Both the position numbers and the translations under genes were made by a program. Below are positions 1 through 9,020 of a DNA stretch of 64,000 bases, one piece after another (position 1 is the first letter of the stretch; each line of letters starts with the position of its first letter). The notes under the pieces were generated by a model that had not been told where the DNA came from, did not search any database, and was given only the letters and a program-made list of their open reading frames with translations. This DNA comes from Mycolicibacterium sp. MU0050 (lineage in GTDB: Bacteria > Actinomycetota > Actinomycetes > Mycobacteriales > Mycobacteriaceae): the NCBI RefSeq assembly GCF_963378085.1, contig NZ_OY726395.1, positions 1,426,001 to 1,490,000 of the forward strand, written 5' to 3'.

Positions 1-1
1 G

Positions 2-1909
2 CTGCTGCTGGATTCCGACATCCCCGAGAACGAGCACGACATGCGCGGGGTGACCGACCGGCTCTACGGCGGCGACCAGGAACACCGCATCAAGCAGGAG
101 ATCCTGGCCGGCATCGGCGGCATCCGCGCAATCCGCGCCTACACCGCGATCGAGGGACGCCCGGAGCCCGAGGTCTATCACATGAACGAGGGCCACGCCG
201 GATTCCTGGGAGTGGAACGGATCCGCGAGTACATCGCGTCGGCCGGCCTGGATTTCGACACCGCGCTGACGGTGGTGCGCTCCAGCACCGTGTTCACCAC
301 GCACACGCCCGTCCCCGCCGGTATCGACCGGTTCCCCACCGAGATGGTGCAACGCTATTTCGCCGACGACCGGCCCAATCCGCTGCTGCCGGGCGTGCCG
401 CTGGACCGGGTCATCGAGTTCGGCGTCGAAGAAGATCCGAGCAAGTTCAACATGGCGCACATGGGCCTGCGGCTGGCGCAGCGCGCCAACGGTGTCTCGC
501 TGCTGCACGGCGAGGTCAGCCGGTCGATGTTCAGCGGGCTGTGGCCCGGGTTCGACCAGGACGAGGTGCCCATCGGCTCGGTCACCAACGGCGTGCACGC
601 GCCCACCTGGGCCGCCCCGCCGTGGATCGACCTGGCTCTGGAGCTCGCCGGTGACGACTCGCTGGGCGACCCCGACACCTGGCTGCGGGTCCAGCAGGTC
701 GACGCGAGCCGGCTCTGGCAGATCCGCTGCGAACTGCGCGCGCTGCTGATCGAGGATGTGCGGGCCCGGCTGCGTCGCTCGTGGTTGGAGCGCGGGGCCA
801 CCGAGGCCGAACTCGGCTGGATCTCGGCCGCCTTCGACAAGGACGTGCTGACCATCGGGTTCGCCCGCCGGGTGCCCACCTACAAGCGGTTGACGCTGAT
901 GCTGCGCGACCCCGAGCGACTCGAGGCGTTGCTGCTCGACGAGAGCCGGCCCGTGCAGTTGATCGTCGCGGGCAAGTCGCACCCGGCCGACGACGGCGGC
1001 AAGGCGCTGATCCAGCAGGTGGTGCGCTTCGCCGACCGCCATGACGTCCGGCACCGCATCGCGTTCCTGCCCGACTACGACATGTCGATGGCGCGGCTGC
1101 TCTATTGGGGCTGCGATGTCTGGCTGAACAACCCGCTGCGCCCGTTGGAGGCGTGCGGCACCTCCGGGATGAAGAGTGCCCTCAACGGCGGGTTGAACCT
1201 CTCGATCCGCGACGGCTGGTGGGACGAGTGGTATGACGGCCAGAATGGCTGGGAGATCCCGACGGCCGCGGGCGTGGCGGACGAGGCCCGCCGCGACGAC
1301 CTGGAGGCAGCCGCCCTCTACGACCTGTTGTCCGGCTCGGTCACCCCGAGCTTCTACGACCGTGACGACGCCGGGGTTCCGGCCCGCTGGGTCGAGATGG
1401 TCCGGCACACCCTGCAGGTTCTGGGACCCAAGGTGCTGGCCTCCCGGATGGTGCGCGACTACACCGAGCAGTACTACGCGCCCGCCGCGCAGTCGTTCCG
1501 GCGCACCGCCGCGACCTCCTACGAGTCCGCCCGCGAGCTCACCGCCTACCGGGCCCGCGTCGAGGCGGCCTGGCCGCAGATCGCGATCACCGATGTGGAC
1601 GCGACCGGTCTGCCGGACACGCCGCTGTTGGGTTCGGAGCTGACCCTGACGGCGACGGTCCACCTGGCCGGTCTGCGGCCCGACGAGGTGGACGTGCAGG
1701 CCGTGCTGGGCCGCGTCGACGGCACTGATTCGTTGCTGGATCCGGTGACCGTGGCGATGACGCACACCGGTGCCGGCGAGGACGGGGAGGTGTTCACCAC
1801 CTCGGCCCCGCTGCCGGTGGCCGGCTCGGTGGGCTACACCGTGCGCGTGCTGCCGCGCCACCCGTTGCTGGCCGGCGACAACGAACTCGGGCTGGTGACG
1901 CTGGCGTGA
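2..1909 (+). CDS. glgP: Alpha-glucan (glycogen) phosphorylase, 5' end outside window
   Basis: Cytosolic GT35 enzyme that releases glucose-1-phosphate from glycogen or maltodextrin with pyridoxal phosphate. The reading frame is open from base 2, so the true start lies upstream. About 635 residues are present, against roughly 850 for the actinobacterial family. Visible landmarks are the HTPVPAG segment, the SVTNGVHAPTW substrate-site motif, the PTYKR motif, and the cofactor region CGTSGMKSALNGG near position 1160, whose lysine carries PLP. The last 100 residues form the beta-rich tail of the actinobacterial type. The stop overlaps the next start (GTGA), so the next gene is translationally coupled. 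The place before dinG matches M. tuberculosis Rv1328. Identification is firm. Confidence 0.95.
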   Translation: MLLDSDIPENEHDMRGVTDRLYGGDQEHRIKQEILAGIGGIRAIRAYTAIEGRPEPEVYHMNEGHAGFLGVERIREYIASAGLDFDTALTVVRSSTVFTTHTPVPAGIDRFPTEMVQRYFADDRPNPLLPGVPLDRVIEFGVEEDPSKFNMAHMGLRLAQRANGVSLLHGEVSRSMFSGLWPGFDQDEVPIGSVTNGVHAPTWAAPPWIDLALELAGDDSLGDPDTWLRVQQVDASRLWQIRCELRALLIEDVRARLRRSWLERGATEAELGWISAAFDKDVLTIGFARRVPTYKRLTLMLRDPERLEALLLDESRPVQLIVAGKSHPADDGGKALIQQVVRFADRHDVRHRIAFLPDYDMSMARLLYWGCDVWLNNPLRPLEACGTSGMKSALNGGLNLSIRDGWWDEWYDGQNGWEIPTAAGVADEARRDDLEAAALYDLLSGSVTPSFYDRDDAGVPARWVEMVRHTLQVLGPKVLASRMVRDYTEQYYAPAAQSFRRTAATSYESARELTAYRARVEAAWPQIAITDVDATGLPDTPLLGSELTLTATVHLAGLRPDEVDVQAVLGRVDGTDSLLDPVTVAMTHTGAGEDGEVFTTSAPLPVAGSVGYTVRVLPRHPLLAGDNELGLVTLA

Positions 1910-2754
1910 GCTCCGCGTTGACCGTCGCGTTGGACGGCGGACCGTACGGCCTGGCCATGGGACCGGACCAGCGGATGTGGGTGACGTTGGTGCACAGCGG
2001 GGAGATCGCCCGGGTCGGGGCCGACGGCGCCGTCGACGTCTTCCCGGTGGCGCCGGACGCCAAGCCGTCCAACATCGTCGCGGGCCCCGATGGCGCGCTG
2101 TGGTTCACCCGCGCCGGCGATGCGCGCATCGGGCGGGTCACCGTCGACGGTGAGCTCAGCGAGTTCGTGCTGGGCGAGGGCAGCACGCCGTTCGGGATCG
2201 CCGGCGGACCCGACGGCTGCCTGTGGTTCACCGACATGACCGCGGGCACCGTCGGCCGGATCACCACTGACGGGCAGATCTCAGTCGAGCAGGCCACCGG
2301 CGGGATGCCTTCGATGATCGTGGCGGGCCCGGACAACGCGGTGTGGTTCACCCTCAACCAGGGCAACGCGATCGGGCGACTCGAAGTCGGTGGCGCCCTC
2401 ACCGTCCGCGAGTTGCCCACCCCGGGCGCGGGCCCGGTCGGCATCACCACCACCCACGACGACGCCGTGTGGTTCACCGCGATCCTCGCCGACAAGATCG
2501 GGCGCATCCCCATGGACGAGGCCATCCAGGAACTCGACCTGCCCGGTAAGCCGCATGCGGTGGTGGCCGACCCGGCCGGCGGCGTATGGGTCAGCCTGTG
2601 GGGCAGCGACCAACTCGCCCGGGTCAGCGCCGACGGCGAGGCGGTGCTGTTCGACCTGCCGCCCGGCAGCGAACCGCACGGGATGGCCATCGGTCCGGAC
2701 GGCGCGCTGTGGGTGGCGCTGGAAAGTGGCTTCGTGCAGCGTCTTCCCAACTGA
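1906..2754 (+). CDS. Virginiamycin B lyase-like beta-propeller protein
   Basis: A 282-residue protein made of about six to seven repeats of a GPDGxLWFT-type blade (for example GPDGALWFT, GPDGCLWFT, GPDNAVWFT, GPDGALWVA). This is the signature of the Vgb/streptogramin lyase seven-bladed propeller family. Vgb enzymes linearise type B streptogramins with Mg2+, but most actinobacterial homologues have no proven substrate and many only share the fold. No signal peptide is visible, so it is probably cytosolic. It starts with GTG inside the glgP stop, which suggests one transcript with glgP. The fold is clear; lyase activity is an inference from family and is weak. Confidence 0.8.
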   Translation: MSSALTVALDGGPYGLAMGPDQRMWVTLVHSGEIARVGADGAVDVFPVAPDAKPSNIVAGPDGALWFTRAGDARIGRVTVDGELSEFVLGEGSTPFGIAGGPDGCLWFTDMTAGTVGRITTDGQISVEQATGGMPSMIVAGPDNAVWFTLNQGNAIGRLEVGGALTVRELPTPGAGPVGITTTHDDAVWFTAILADKIGRIPMDEAIQELDLPGKPHAVVADPAGGVWVSLWGSDQLARVSADGEAVLFDLPPGSEPHGMAIGPDGALWVALESGFVQRLPN

Positions 2755-2868
2755 GTGGGAGCCGCCTTTCCGAACCGGCCTGGCGAGCAGGTAAGTTCCG
2801 GAAAGAGGCGTCACGAGTCGTCGCATCGGGGCGGCGGGCCCGGCTGGACGCCCAGGGAGGGCTACATC

Positions 2869-3669
2869 GTGATCCATGGTCGACGTTTGGTCGCGGTCCT
2901 GGCGGGTCTGCTCCTGGTGTTGTCGGTCCCGCCGGCCAATGCCGAGCCCGAGCCGGCACCCGAACCCGTCGTCGACGTCGCCGCCCTGCCCGCGGACCCG
3001 GGCGAGGCGCTCGCCGATCCGGCCGCGGCCCCGGTGGATCCGGCCGCGGCGCCCGGACCGGGCGAGGGCGCCCCGCCCGTCGACGACGCCGTGATCGTCT
3101 CCGCGCCGCCCGCCACCTCCGAGGCGCCCGACGGCTGGACGCTCACCGTCGGCGCCACCGACGAGATCCTGCGCCCGATCCCCCCGCTGACCACCGCCCT
3201 CTCGTCGCGCAGCTACGAGGTGGCCGGCGTCTTCAACGGGTCGGTGAGCGGTCCGGACGACGGCGAGGAGCCGCGCGGGGTGCTCGAGGTCGGCTACCAC
3301 ATCGGCTGCGGGATCGACATGAGCACGTCCAACGGGGTGACGCTCACCGGCAGCGTCGGGATGACCCCGTCGATCGGTCTGCTGGGCATCGATTCGGCGG
3401 GAATCCTGGCCGACGGCATCGCGCCGGTGCTGTCGACCCCCATCAGCGGCGGTATCGCCGTCGGCCTCAAGCCCGGGATCATCCACATCGTCCCGGTGAC
3501 CAAGAAGGAGTACAAGGGCGCCGAGCCGTGGGTGTCGGTCAACGGTTTCCAGATCAAGATCGACGGCTGCATGGGTGAGTCGTTCATCCGCTCCTATGCG
3601 GTGCTGACCCGCTCGACCGACATGTCCGACGCCATCCAGGCCTACTACGGCACCACGAAGAAGGTGTGA
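2869..3669 (+). CDS. MspA-family porin-like exported protein
   Basis: MspA porins form octameric water-filled channels in the mycobacterial outer membrane. The GTG start is chosen because GGAGGG sits just upstream and a signal peptide follows at once (about 25 residues, GLLLVLSVPPANA cleavage region). The mature part begins with a Pro/Ala/Glu-rich stretch of about 55 residues that classical MspA lacks. It then shows MspA-like features: DGWTLTVGATDE, the GVLEVGYHIGC strand matching LELGYQIG of MspA, and a glycine-rich barrel. Two cysteines (GCGID and DGCMG) are unlike MspA. The total of 266 residues is longer than MspA (about 211). It may be a porin or a soluble or lipid-anchored relative. Family membership is likely, pore function inferred. 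Confidence 0.75.
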   Translation: MIHGRRLVAVLAGLLLVLSVPPANAEPEPAPEPVVDVAALPADPGEALADPAAAPVDPAAAPGPGEGAPPVDDAVIVSAPPATSEAPDGWTLTVGATDEILRPIPPLTTALSSRSYEVAGVFNGSVSGPDDGEEPRGVLEVGYHIGCGIDMSTSNGVTLTGSVGMTPSIGLLGIDSAGILADGIAPVLSTPISGGIAVGLKPGIIHIVPVTKKEYKGAEPWVSVNGFQIKIDGCMGESFIRSYAVLTRSTDMSDAIQAYYGTTKKV

Positions 3670-3677
3670 CGGCCCGG

Positions 3678-5123
3678 TCAGGGGAAGCGCTTCAGACAGC
3701 GGTCCTGGTCGCCGAGGACGCCGGTGCGGAAGGCGTCGATCCGGGAGAACCCGGCGGGCACGGACTCGCCGTTGACATCGCTGGCGACCAGTCCGTTGCT
3801 CAGTAATCCGGCGACCGCCTCGTCCAGATCGCCGGCGGTCAGCGCGATGGTGTCGCCCTCGGGGGTTCTCACCTGCTGGGTGAGCATCGTGGTGGCTACC
3901 CCGGTCAGGCACGCGGTGCGCAATGCGGCCTCGGCGGTGTCCAGCGCCACCCCGCCGTGGGCGTGCTGCAGCGCCATCATGTAGCGCGACACCAGTACCG
4001 AGTATGCCGAGTTGTCACCGGAAAGCGGTGCGGCCGGGTCGAATTCGGCGGGGCTGGAGCCCATCTGGGCCAACCCCGCCAGATCCACGGTGATGGTGTT
4101 GGTGGCCGGGCAGTACGACGCGGGCGGGCTCGGGCGCGCGTCCGGGCACGCCGCGGGTTCGGCCGCAAACGCCAGCCGCGGTGGCTCCGCCGGCGTGAAC
4201 TTGGCGTTGAGCGCCCCGACGAACGAGCGCACCGACTGCTCGGTCACGGGCCACTCACCGGTTTCGCCCTGCTGCAACGCGACCGGCAGTTCACCGCGCC
4301 GCTGGGCGATCTCCTTGGCGTCGATGGCCGCGCACGCCGAGGCGCCGTCGGTGAAGCCGAACTGAAATGCCGAAATGCGTTCGAACGCCGAACCGTGCTC
4401 GTCCATGTCCGCGCTGTAGACGTAGTCGTCCTCCGACAGCAGGGGATCGCGAAACGAGATCATCCCGGCGAGAAGGTTGTTCAGTCCGTCGCCGGTGCTC
4501 AGGGTGAAGCGGTCGGAGTTGTCCTCGGCGACCCACCGCATGTAGGCACCGGAGAAGCAGTCGGCCTGCTGCTCGGCGACCAGCGTCGAGGTGCCGCGCC
4601 GGTTCAACCGGGCCTGCTGTTGGACCGAATGCCCGTACTCGTGGGCCAGCACCATGGTGATCGCCATGTCGCCGTGCACCTGTCGCAGCGCGGGGAGCAA
4701 CACGGCCCGATCCCAGCCGATGGTGTTGTCGATGGGGCAGAACGCCGCGTTGACCAACCCGTAGGTGTCGCTGCCGCAGAAGACCCCCGCGTAATCCTCG
4801 GCGTCCCAGGAGATCACCGCATCGACGGGTTGGAAGCTGCGGCCGTCGAATGCCTCGGGGAAGGCGCCCTCCCAGAACTGCTCGACATCGGCGACCGATT
4901 GCCCGGCCAGCTCATCGATTTCGCCGCCGTCGGATTCGGAGACCGCGCGCCCGTCGCGGTGCACGTCCTCGCGCAGTCCGGTCGGGCCGTCCACGGCGCG
5001 CATGCCGGCCACCTTGAACGGGTCGGCGAACACCGAGACCGGGGCCCCGGAGACCGTGGTGGAACAGGCCGCCAACAGCAACGCCGCGGCACCGACCGCG
5101 AAACCCAGGCCCAGCCTCGGCAT
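3678..5123 (-). CDS. Lipoprotein neutral zinc metallopeptidase (YpfJ-like)
   Basis: Predicted membrane-anchored zinc protease of 481 residues facing the cell wall. Residues 1-20 form a lipoprotein signal ending in lipobox L17-A-A-C20. The zinc-binding HExxH motif is HEYGH at residues 161-165, in the context MVLAHEYGHSVQQQ, and a likely third ligand is E184 in EQQADCFSGAY. This arrangement matches the bacterial putative neutral zinc metallopeptidase family. The second half (about 290-481) repeats a related fold without an intact HExxH. It converges on the porin gene with only 8 bases between the stops and lies downstream of dinG past a hairpin. Substrate unknown. Confidence 0.85.
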   Translation of the reverse strand: MPRLGLGFAVGAAALLLAACSTTVSGAPVSVFADPFKVAGMRAVDGPTGLREDVHRDGRAVSESDGGEIDELAGQSVADVEQFWEGAFPEAFDGRSFQPVDAVISWDAEDYAGVFCGSDTYGLVNAAFCPIDNTIGWDRAVLLPALRQVHGDMAITMVLAHEYGHSVQQQARLNRRGTSTLVAEQQADCFSGAYMRWVAEDNSDRFTLSTGDGLNNLLAGMISFRDPLLSEDDYVYSADMDEHGSAFERISAFQFGFTDGASACAAIDAKEIAQRRGELPVALQQGETGEWPVTEQSVRSFVGALNAKFTPAEPPRLAFAAEPAACPDARPSPPASYCPATNTITVDLAGLAQMGSSPAEFDPAAPLSGDNSAYSVLVSRYMMALQHAHGGVALDTAEAALRTACLTGVATTMLTQQVRTPEGDTIALTAGDLDEAVAGLLSNGLVASDVNGESVPAGFSRIDAFRTGVLGDQDRCLKRFP

Positions 5124-5178
5124 ACTGGCGCCACCTCCCGACCCCGAGGAGCCCGCGCCCCCGCTTCGCAGTCAGACT

Positions 5179-5196
5179 AGCGGCGAGATCGCCGCT
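5179..5196 (-). terminator. Hairpin downstream of dinG
   Basis: A 7-bp GC stem (AGCGGCG / CGCCGCT) with loop AGAT directly after the dinG stop. There is no U-tract, which is normal for mycobacterial terminators. It separates dinG from the metallopeptidase gene. Confidence 0.5.
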
Positions 5197-5202
5197 CGTG
5201 GA

Positions 5203-7254
5203 TCAGTTGCCGGCCAATGTCGCGCGCAGCCGCGTCAACGCCTGGCGCACCGCGGCGGGGTCGGTGGTCGACCAGAACGGTGGCAGCGAGGCCCGCAGAT
5301 ACCCGGCGTAGCGAGCGGTGGCCATCCTCGAGTCCAGCACCGCCACCACGCCGCGGTCGTCGGCGCGGCGCAGCAACCGGCCGGCGCCCTGGGCCAACAG
5401 CAGCGCGGCATGGGAGGCCGAGACCGCCATGAAGCCGTTGCCGCCGCGCGCGGCGATCGAGCGCTGCCGCGCGGTCAGCAGCGGGTCGTCCGGCCGCGGG
5501 AACGGGATCCGGTCGATGAGGACCAGCGACAGCGACGGCCCCGGGACGTCGACGCCCTGCCACAGCGACAGCGTGCCGAACAGCGAGGTGGCCGGGTCGG
5601 CGGCGAACTGCTCGATCAACGTCGAGGTGGATTCCTCGCCCTGGCACAGCACCGGGGTTTCCAGCCGCTCGCGCATGGCCTCGGAGGCCGCGCGGGCGGC
5701 GCGCATCGAGGAGAAGAGGCCCAGGGTCCGGCCGCCGATGGCGGTGATCAACTCCTCGATCTCGGTGAGCTGTTCGCTGGACCCGGCACCGTCGCGGCCG
5801 GGTGGGGGCAGCTTCTTGGCGACGTAGAGGATGCCGGCCTTGTCGTGCTGGAACGGTGAGCCGACGTCGATCCCGCGCCACGGGGGACTTTTCGCGTCCG
5901 CGGTGTTGTCGGGTTCCTGGGTCCGCGCGCGGGTCAATCCCCACGCGGCGGCCATCGAGTCGAAGCTGCCGCCGACGGTCAGCGTCGCCGACGTCAACAC
6001 CGTGGTGGTCGTGGCGAACAGGCGCGAGCGCAGCAGGCCCGCCACCGACAGCGGCGCCACCCGCAGCACCGGGCGTACCGATCCGCGGTTGTCCTCGTGG
6101 GCCAGCCAGACGACATCGGTGCGTTCGGTCAGCGGCGGCCCGAACGATTCGAGGACGCGGGTCGCGGTGTCGGCGATGTCGCTGAGCCCGGCGACGGCCT
6201 CGGCGCGGGCCGCGGCGGCCTGGGGATCGCCCGGGGTCGGGTTGATCGCCGAGCGCGCGGCGTGCGCGGCGTCGCGCAGGGTGGTCAGATACGTGGCCAG
6301 CTCGTCGTCGAGGTGGTCGATGCGACCCGGTTCGGCGTCGTGGATCGCCGAGGTGAAGGTGGCGCCGGCGGCTTCGAGTCGGGTGGCGAGCTCCGGCCCG
6401 ATCAGCCGCGCGCTGCGCCGCTGGGCCACCGTGAGCAGTGCCGGGGTCAGTTCCCCGGTGGCGACCGCGGTGACCCGGTCGACCAGCTCGTGGGCCTCGT
6501 CGACGACCAGCAGGTCGTGCTCGGGCAGCACGGCGGCATCGGCGATGGCGTCGATGGACAGCAGCGCGTGATTGGTGACGACGACGTCGGCCAAACCGGC
6601 TGTGCCGCGAGCCTTCTCGGAGAAACAGTCGGTGCCGTAGGGGCATCGCGACACGCCGATGCATTCCCGGGCCGACACGCTGACCTGGGCCCAGGCCCGC
6701 TCGGTGACGCCGGGCTTGAGCTCGTCGCGGTCGCCGGTCTCGGTCTCCGACGACCACGCGGTGAGCCGCTGCACCTCGCGCCCGAGCGCGGTGGCCGCGA
6801 ACGGCTCGAACAGCTCGTCCTGCGCGGCCTCGGCGGCATCGGGCTCACCAGCTCCGCTGTGGATCTTGTTCAGGCACAGGTAATTTCCGCGACCTTTGAG
6901 CAGCGCAAAGCGCGGTTTGCGCGGTAGCTTCGATGCGAGTGCCTCGGCCAGGCGGGGCAGGTCGCGGTCGACGAGTTGGCGTTGCAGGGCGATGGTGGCC
7001 GTGGACACGACGACCGCACCCCGGGAGGCGTCGCGGTCCGCGGAGATGGCCGCCGCCAGCGCCGGCACCAGATACGCCAGGGATTTCCCGGTTCCGGTGC
7101 CGGCCTGCACCGCGAGGTGCTCGCCGGTGGCGAACGCGCGGGCCACCGCCTGGGCCATCTCGACCTGCCCGGCGCGCTCCGTGCCGCCGAGGGCGGCGAC
7201 CGCCTCGGCAAGGAGTTCCAGGGTGCCGGCCTGCTCGGAATCGCCGACCGTCAT
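5203..7254 (-). CDS. dinG: ATP-dependent DNA helicase DinG (Fe-S, XPD-like)
   Basis: Superfamily 2, 5'-3' helicase with an iron-sulfur cluster, involved in R-loop and G-quadruplex resolution and DNA repair. Walker A AGTGTGKS is at residues 51-58 and the DEAH box appears in VVDEAHELVD. The four cluster cysteines are visible in YLCLN, ECIG, RCPY and DCF between them. Later helicase motifs include TSATL and the C-terminal QGAGRLLR arginine-finger motif. About 683 residues, usual for the family. The ATG start is preferred to an upstream TTG that would overlap pncB. Gene order dinG-pncB on the minus strand matches M. tuberculosis Rv1329c-Rv1330c. Confidence 0.93.
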   Translation of the reverse strand: MTVGDSEQAGTLELLAEAVAALGGTERAGQVEMAQAVARAFATGEHLAVQAGTGTGKSLAYLVPALAAAISADRDASRGAVVVSTATIALQRQLVDRDLPRLAEALASKLPRKPRFALLKGRGNYLCLNKIHSGAGEPDAAEAAQDELFEPFAATALGREVQRLTAWSSETETGDRDELKPGVTERAWAQVSVSARECIGVSRCPYGTDCFSEKARGTAGLADVVVTNHALLSIDAIADAAVLPEHDLLVVDEAHELVDRVTAVATGELTPALLTVAQRRSARLIGPELATRLEAAGATFTSAIHDAEPGRIDHLDDELATYLTTLRDAAHAARSAINPTPGDPQAAAARAEAVAGLSDIADTATRVLESFGPPLTERTDVVWLAHEDNRGSVRPVLRVAPLSVAGLLRSRLFATTTTVLTSATLTVGGSFDSMAAAWGLTRARTQEPDNTADAKSPPWRGIDVGSPFQHDKAGILYVAKKLPPPGRDGAGSSEQLTEIEELITAIGGRTLGLFSSMRAARAASEAMRERLETPVLCQGEESTSTLIEQFAADPATSLFGTLSLWQGVDVPGPSLSLVLIDRIPFPRPDDPLLTARQRSIAARGGNGFMAVSASHAALLLAQGAGRLLRRADDRGVVAVLDSRMATARYAGYLRASLPPFWSTTDPAAVRQALTRLRATLAGN

Positions 7255-7264
7255 GGGCGCGGGG

Positions 7265-8551
7265 TCACGGCGCGACAAGCCGGGTCGGAATGGCCGGGTC
7301 GCCGTGGGACAGCTTGAGGCCCTCCCACGGCAGGCTGGTCAGGCCGTCGGCGACCAGTGCGCGGGCCGCGGCGATGTCGTCGGGGGCGACCCGCTGACCG
7401 CCGCGCACCAACGGCACCGTCAGCGTTCGCGCGCCTTCGGCATCGGCCGGGGGCCGCCCGGCGGGGAACACCACTTCCTCGGTGATGGTGCCGGACGGCT
7501 TGGCCAACCGAGCGGCCTGCTTGGCGCCGCCGTGGGACTGCTTGTTGCTGCTGCGTTTCGTGACCGGGCGGCCGTCGACCTCGACCAGCTTGTAGACCAT
7601 GTTGGCGGTGGGGGCGCCGGATCCGGTGACCAACGAGGTGCCCACGCCGTAGCTGTCGACCGGTTCGGCGCGCAGGGCCGCGATGGCGAACTCGTCGAGA
7701 TCTCCGGAGACCACGATGCGGGTGCCGGTGGCGCCCAGTTCGTCGAGTTGCCGGCGGACCTGGCCGGCGAGCACACCCAGGTCGCCGGAATCGATGCGCA
7801 CCGCGCCCAACTCTGTGCCGGCCGCCGCGATCGCGTTCGCCACCCCGGCCGTGACGTCGTAGGTGTCGACCAGCAGAGTGGTGCCCACCCCGAGCGCGGC
7901 CACCTGGGCGCGGAACGCGGCCGGCTCGTCCGGGCCATCGGGACCGGTGTAGAGCATGGTGAAGGCGTGCGCGCTGGTGCCCAGCGCGGGCACGGCGTAG
8001 CGGCGGCCGGCCTCCAGGTTGGAGGTGCCGTCGAACCCGGCGATGTAGGCTGCGCGCGCCGCAGCGACGGCCGCCCGCTCGTGCGTGCGACGCGAACCCA
8101 TCTCGATCAGGCGGCGCCCGGCCGCGGCGCTGACCATCCGGGCCGCTGCCGAGGCGATCGCGCTGTCGTGGTTGAAGATTGACAGCGACAGCGTCTCCAA
8201 CAGCACACACTCGGCGAAGGTGCCGTGCACCGAGAGCACGGGGGAGTCCGGGAAGTACAGCTCGCCCTCGGCGTAGCCGTCGATGTCGCCGGCGAAGCGG
8301 AAGTCCCGCAGGTAGTCGAGCGTGGCGGGGTCACAGAACTCCGCGACCGTCTCAAGTGCGGCGTCGTCAAACCTGAACTGCGCCAGGGCATCCAGAAAGC
8401 GTCCGGTGCCGGCGACCACGCCGTAGCGGCGCCCGGCGGGTAGCCGCCGGGCGAACAATTCGAAACTGGCACGGCGCTGCGCGGTGCCGTCGCGCAGCGC
8501 GGCGGACAGCATGGTGAGTTCGTATTTGTCGGTAAGCAGGGCCACCGTCAC
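7265..8551 (-). CDS. pncB: Nicotinate phosphoribosyltransferase
   Basis: Converts nicotinate and PRPP, with ATP, to nicotinate mononucleotide in NAD salvage (Preiss-Handler route). The protein opens with the family signature TVALLTDKYELTM and contains FELFARRLP, GVVAGTGR, the substrate loop around GTSAHAF and the PRPP/phosphate segment RIDSGDL. The GTG start is chosen because it gives the N-terminus seen in mycobacterial PncB1; a longer in-frame reading starts in low-complexity DNA upstream and is not credible. About 428 residues. It is divergent from clpS and followed closely by dinG. Confidence 0.92.
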   Translation of the reverse strand: MTVALLTDKYELTMLSAALRDGTAQRRASFELFARRLPAGRRYGVVAGTGRFLDALAQFRFDDAALETVAEFCDPATLDYLRDFRFAGDIDGYAEGELYFPDSPVLSVHGTFAECVLLETLSLSIFNHDSAIASAAARMVSAAAGRRLIEMGSRRTHERAAVAAARAAYIAGFDGTSNLEAGRRYAVPALGTSAHAFTMLYTGPDGPDEPAAFRAQVAALGVGTTLLVDTYDVTAGVANAIAAAGTELGAVRIDSGDLGVLAGQVRRQLDELGATGTRIVVSGDLDEFAIAALRAEPVDSYGVGTSLVTGSGAPTANMVYKLVEVDGRPVTKRSSNKQSHGGAKQAARLAKPSGTITEEVVFPAGRPPADAEGARTLTVPLVRGGQRVAPDDIAAARALVADGLTSLPWEGLKLSHGDPAIPTRLVAP

Positions 8552-8572
8552 AGGGGGCAACGTTAGCCGATC

Positions 8573-8651
8573 GACGAGCCGGGGAGGGACGAGCCGGTGA
8601 GGAGCGAGGCGATGAAGCTCCAGCCGATGGACGAGGCGGCGATGGACGAGC
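8573..8651. repeat. Short imperfect tandem repeats between pncB and clpS
   Basis: The divergent promoter region carries several spaced copies of GACGAGCC or GATGGACGAG within about 80 bases, looking like a degenerate minisatellite. The remaining 150-bp intergenic stretch holds no other clear element. Function unknown. Confidence 0.4.
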
Positions 8652-8701
8652 CGCTGGACAGTGAGTTCTTGCGGCAAATGACGCCCGCTATCCTGGGAGC
8701 C

Positions 8702-9004
8702 ATGGCTGCGTCAGCACCGACCAAGCCAGGGTCGGTTGGACAACGGCAGGACGAGTCCGTCGAGGCGACCCAGCGTCCGTGGGTGACCATCGTGTGGGAC
8801 GACCCGGTGAACCTGATGAACTACGTGACCTACATCCTGCAGAAGCTGTTCGGCTACTCCGAGCCGCACGCCACCAAGCTGATGTTGCAGGTGCATCACG
8901 AGGGCAAGGCGGTGGTGTCCTCCGGCACCCGCGAATCCATGGAAGTCGACGTCGCGAAGCTGCATGCGGCCGGCCTGTGGGCCACCATGCAGCAGGATCG
9001 CTGA
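8702..9004 (+). CDS. clpS: ATP-dependent Clp protease adaptor ClpS
   Basis: Delivers N-degron substrates to the ClpC1-ClpP protease. This is a 100-residue protein with the conserved core [15 protein letters not shown], the hydrophobic pocket region [11 protein letters not shown] and the end [10 protein letters not shown], nearly as in M. tuberculosis Rv1331. The DDPVN motif binds the N-terminal residue of the substrate. The ATG at this start gives the usual length; a longer reading upstream runs through repeats and is rejected. It heads a rightward run with the next three genes. Confidence 0.93.
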   Translation: MAASAPTKPGSVGQRQDESVEATQRPWVTIVWDDPVNLMNYVTYILQKLFGYSEPHATKLMLQVHHEGKAVVSSGTRESMEVDVAKLHAAGLWATMQQDR

Positions 9005-9020
9005 GGGTCGGCGAGCGCGA

